Origin: Actinomycetota bacterium
GTDB taxonomy: Bacteria; Actinomycetota; UBA4738; HRBIN12
Reading direction: 5' to 3'
NCBI GenBank assembly: GCA_021325015.1
Contig: JAJPHY010000150.1
Span: 1 to 44,178 of the forward strand
DNA: 44,178 bases
Positions within the stretch are counted from its first letter, which is position 1, and every line of letters begins with the position of its first letter. This document shows, piece after piece, positions 42,202-44,178 of the stretch. The position numbers and the translations under genes were made by a program. The notes beneath the pieces were generated by a model. That model did no database searches. It was not told where the DNA came from and saw only the letters and a list, made by a program, of their open reading frames with translations.

Positions 42202-42684
42202 ATGGACGCCGCCAGCCGAACTCCACCCGACCGGACCGCGCTCGACGAGCGAATGATGCGGCTTGCGCTGGAGGAGGCGCGAAGGGCGGGCTCGGCGGGC
42301 GACGTTCCGGTCGGAGCGGTCCTCGCGCGCGGGGGCGAGGTCCTCGCGCGGGCTGGCAACGCGCGCGAGCGCGCTCGGGACCCGACCGCTCACGCGGAGG
42401 TGGTCGTCCTGCGCGAGGGCGCGCGGCGGCTCGGGACCTGGCACCTGGAGGGATGCGCGATCTACGTCACGCTCGAGCCCTGCGCGATGTGCGCGGGAGC
42501 GCTCGTGCTCTCCCGGGTCGGCCGGCTCGTGTTCGGAGCGGCCGACCCGAAGGCCGGGTTCGTGGGCTCGCTCGGCGACCTCGTCCGCGACCCCCGGCTG
42601 AACCACGCCGTCGAGGTCGTTTCCGGGGTCCTCGCCGGCGAGTGCGGCGAGGTCCTCCGCGAGTTCTTCCGCGATCGCCGCTGA
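42202..42684 (+). CDS. tadA: tRNA-specific adenosine deaminase TadA
   Basis: 160 aa from ATG 42202. Converts A34 to inosine in the anticodon of tRNA-Arg(ACG). Motifs GDVPVGAVL, PTAHAEVVVLREGARR (zinc His and catalytic Glu) and LEPCAMCAGAL (two zinc Cys) are complete, followed by VFGAADPKAGFVGSL. The first about 17 residues are an extension. Essential housekeeping gene in most bacteria. Confidence 0.95.
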   Translation: MDAASRTPPDRTALDERMMRLALEEARRAGSAGDVPVGAVLARGGEVLARAGNARERARDPTAHAEVVVLREGARRLGTWHLEGCAIYVTLEPCAMCAGALVLSRVGRLVFGAADPKAGFVGSLGDLVRDPRLNHAVEVVSGVLAGECGEVLREFFRDRR

Positions 42685-42815
42685 CGGGTCGGTGTGCGCA
42701 CGGGGGGCTCGGCACCTGCCCCGGGCCCGGCCGGGCGCGCCCGTTTCCCGCGGTCGATCTTGCCCTGGGGATGGGCCGTGAGGGCTGCCCGGGCCGGCTT
42801 GCTAGACTCGCCGGC

Positions 42816-42905
42816 GGAGGCGTGCCGGAGTGGACGAACGGGACCGCCTCGAAAGCGGTTAGGGGTCTAAACCGCCCCTCGCGTGTTCGAATCACGCCGC
42901 CTCCG
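42816..42905 (+). tRNA. tRNA-Ser (anticodon CGA)
   Basis: Acceptor GGAGGCG (42816-42822) pairs with CGCCTCC (42898-42904), followed by discriminator G. The anticodon stem ACCGC/GCGGT encloses loop CTCGAAA, giving anticodon CGA. There is a long variable arm typical of class II tRNA-Ser, and a T-arm GCGTG-TTCGAAT-CACGC. CCA is not encoded. Confidence 0.95.
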
Positions 42906-42929
42906 CCGCAGCCGCACCGGATTGCCTGA

Positions 42930-43145
42930 GCACCGTTCGAGTCGCCGAGTACCGTATGCCACGGTGAACGTCGCCCGGGCGGTATCCGGCGGCAGCGCCA
43001 CGACGACGTCGAACGGTTCGCTCGCATCCCTGCCGATCTCCTTCCCCAGCGTCGAGAGCTGGGCCGCGGCCTCGGCGGCCGGCCGGGCGACGACGCCGGG
43101 GTCGGCCGGCGCGTCGAAGATTGGGAGGAAGAGCCCCGAGCGCAT
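42930..43145 (-). pseudogene. Internally deleted luciferase-like (LLM) oxidoreductase remnant
   Basis: From ATG 43145 the first about 25 residues (MRSGLFLPIFDAPADPGVV) match the N-terminus of LLM proteins. They pass directly into a segment resembling a C-terminal part (LGKEIGRD, EPFDVVVALPP), skipping most of the barrel. After that the frame degenerates and runs antisense through the tRNA. A normal LLM is about 300 aa, so this is a deletion remnant. The 344-bp stretch between the tRNA and the VOC gene holds only this and about 100 bp (43146-43249) in which nothing is recognised. Confidence 0.65.
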
Positions 43146-43249
43146 GTGCTACCCGGGACCGAGGCCCGCCTCCGCCGCGTACCGGTGCCAGGCGACGTCA
43201 CCCGCGCCGTGGATCGGTGCGACGTGGCCTTCCGCATCGCTGAGATGAG

Positions 43250-43609
43250 TCAGGAGGCAACGGACGGATCGGCCTTCCAGAGGCCGAACGCGTTGCCGTG
43301 CGGGTCCTCGCAGGTCGCGAACCACCCCATGCCCGGCACCGGCGCCGGATCGTCGGCCCGGCCGCCCAGCTCCCTCACCCTGGCGACGCTCGCCTGGATG
43401 TCTTCGACGAAGAAGTACGTGCGCGTGCCCCGATCCTCGGGGTGCGAGGCCGTGATCGCCGCGCCCTGTCGATCGCCGATTCGCGTCATGTGGTACTCGA
43501 ACGGCCCGGGGATCTGGTCGAATCGCCATCCGAACAGCCCGCCCCAGAACTCCCTCGCCTCGGCCGTGTTGGCTGTGGGAATCTCGATGTGCGCGAACTC
43601 ACCGGCCAT
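43250..43609 (-). CDS. VOC-family (glyoxalase/bleomycin-resistance fold) protein
   Basis: 119 aa from ATG 43609 with AGGAGGG at good spacing. VOC motifs: FAHIEIPTANTAEAREFWGGLFGW, MTRIGDRQGAAI, FFVEDIQASVARVRELGG and FATCEDPHGNAFGLW, the last containing the C-terminal metal-ligand region. Complete single-module pair. Substrate unknown. The reading frame is continuous upstream with the dihydrofolate-reductase-like remnant, but the strong ribosome site argues for this internal start. Confidence 0.87.
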   Translation of the reverse strand: MAGEFAHIEIPTANTAEAREFWGGLFGWRFDQIPGPFEYHMTRIGDRQGAAITASHPEDRGTRTYFFVEDIQASVARVRELGGRADDPAPVPGMGWFATCEDPHGNAFGLWKADPSVAS

Positions 43610-43807
43610 GAAGCCCTCCTTCTCCCCCGGCGACCTGGGGGAAGCAGACGACTCGCCCGACAGACTGTTGCCTCTGGGGTAGAGACACCGGTCGCCTCGG
43701 CCGTATTCCGTCGATGACGACGCTGGACCGCGAGATGTGACGTCGACGTTGGCGCGTGCGGTGACTCGATACGACCATCTTCCGCCGGGCCGGACTGACG
43801 TTCGCAT

Positions 43808-43906
43808 TCCCTGTTCGAAGCCTCCGCTGCGGTCCTTCTCGGGGCCGCCGGGACCCTGGTAGGCGCCGTCAAGGGCCACCGACGTCGTCACGACGAGCCT
43901 GCTCAC
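43808..43906 (-). pseudogene. Truncated dihydrofolate-reductase/RibD-like N-terminal remnant
   Basis: From GTG 43906 (GAGGGAG upstream) about 33 residues (SRLVVTTSVALDGAYQGPGG, EKDRSGGFEQG) match the start of the dihydrofolate reductase family protein widespread in Actinobacteria. The sequence then passes into about 66 low-complexity codons (43610-43807) that stay open in frame with the VOC gene. The remaining about 150 residues of the family are absent. The 368-bp stretch 43610-43977 otherwise shows only a small hairpin TCCCCC/GGGGGA (43623-43642). Confidence 0.6.
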
Positions 43907-43977
43907 GATCTCCCTCCTCGTGGTCGAGAGTTACGCTTCCCTTGGGATGCGAGGGGTCGCATCGCGGGCGCTCGAGC

Positions 43978-44178
43978 TCAGAAGCGGTCGGGGCGGAACG
44001 GCTCGAGCGAGAGCGAGCTCGGCTTGCCGGCCGCGAGCTCGGCGACGAGCTTCCCGGTCGCCGGCGACTGCGTGAACCCGAGCGTCCCGTGGCCGGCGGC
44101 GACGATCACGCCCCGGACGTTCGGAACCCATCCGATCGCCGGCAGGTCGTCGGGCATCAGCGGTCGGAACCCGAACCA
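43978..44178 (-). CDS. FAD-dependent oxidoreductase, DadA/glycine-oxidase-like (partial, N-terminus beyond window)
   Basis: Only the last 66 codons are inside the window, entering in frame at 44178. The segment reads WFGFRPLMPDDLPAIGW, then GVIVAAGHGTLGFTQSPATG, LVAELAAG and ends LEPFRPDRF. This is the characteristic C-terminal end of D-amino-acid dehydrogenase/glycine oxidase proteins (GHG..GFT..P.TG and the final F-R-x-D-R-F). Likely deaminates a D-amino acid or sarcosine/glycine-type amine. Substrate cannot be fixed from this fragment. Confidence 0.85.
   Translation of the reverse strand, partial: WFGFRPLMPDDLPAIGWVPNVRGVIVAAGHGTLGFTQSPATGKLVAELAAGKPSSLSLEPFRPDRF

Noticed and set aside
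42906-43977. Integrated mobile element next to tRNA-Ser
   Set aside because: No integrase, terminal repeat or duplicated tRNA end seen; only decayed genes are present.
1-44178. CRISPR array or insertion sequence
   Set aside because: No regularly spaced repeats and no transposase-like protein in any frame.

Overview
The window is GC-rich throughout, with G/C-heavy third codon positions, many GTG starts and 4-bp NTGA stop/start overlaps. The gene repertoire (Liv-type uptake, luciferase-like oxidoreductases, small PF06262-type metallopeptidase, TadA next to a tRNA-Ser) suggests a high-GC, probably uncultured actinobacterial-type bacterium. A Chloroflexota/Dormibacterota-like host is not excluded. 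No phage, insertion sequence or CRISPR array was seen.

Layout. (1) 1-4642, minus strand: branched-chain/amide-type ABC transporter in the order livK-livG-livF-livH-livM (livM runs off the left edge). (2) 4826-6583, plus strand, divergent from livK: a LuxR-type DNA-binding domain fused to a cytoplasmic copy of the same binding-protein fold. (3) 6587-11096, minus strand: a five-gene catabolic operon (NodB/PuuE-type deacetylase, two SDRs, C45-type Ntn amidohydrolase, luciferase-like monooxygenase). The same 16-bp palindrome, TCCGTCA-WW-TGACGGA, lies between livK and the regulator and again just upstream of this operon. Sensor, transporter and enzymes therefore look like one undescribed uptake/catabolism regulon, possibly for an amide or imide.

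(4) 11226-14570, minus strand: two tandem NarL/DegS-class sensor kinases without a response regulator. (5) 14724-21701, plus strand: sulfur acquisition, with a YezD-like small protein, sulfate transporter sbp-cysT-cysW-cysA and an SsuABC-like transporter. Paired direct repeats precede sbp. (6) 21760-23097, minus strand: pncB.

(7) 23211-40268, plus strand: a 17-kb hydrogen metabolism island. It holds a complete group 3b NAD(P)-type [NiFe] hydrogenase (hydBGDA) with its own maturation protease. Next comes an HdrCBA-MvhDGA complex (group 3c hydrogenase plus heterodisulfide-reductase-like module, a predicted flavin-based electron bifurcator) with a second protease. Then follow hypA, hypF, hypC, hypD and hypE; hypB is absent. 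Nearly every junction is a translationally coupled overlap.

(8) 40366-44178: an arginase/agmatinase-family hydrolase, a NifX-like protein (minus), a small metallopeptidase, tadA and tRNA-Ser(CGA). Beyond the tRNA is a decaying stretch with a deleted luciferase-like pseudogene, an intact VOC protein, a truncated dihydrofolate-reductase-like remnant, and finally the C-terminus of a DadA-like FAD oxidoreductase.

How it may work together (inference): the hydrogenases would exchange electrons among H2, NAD(P)H, ferredoxin and an unidentified disulfide. The neighbouring Hyp proteins would build both NiFe centres, and each large subunit would be trimmed by its own protease.
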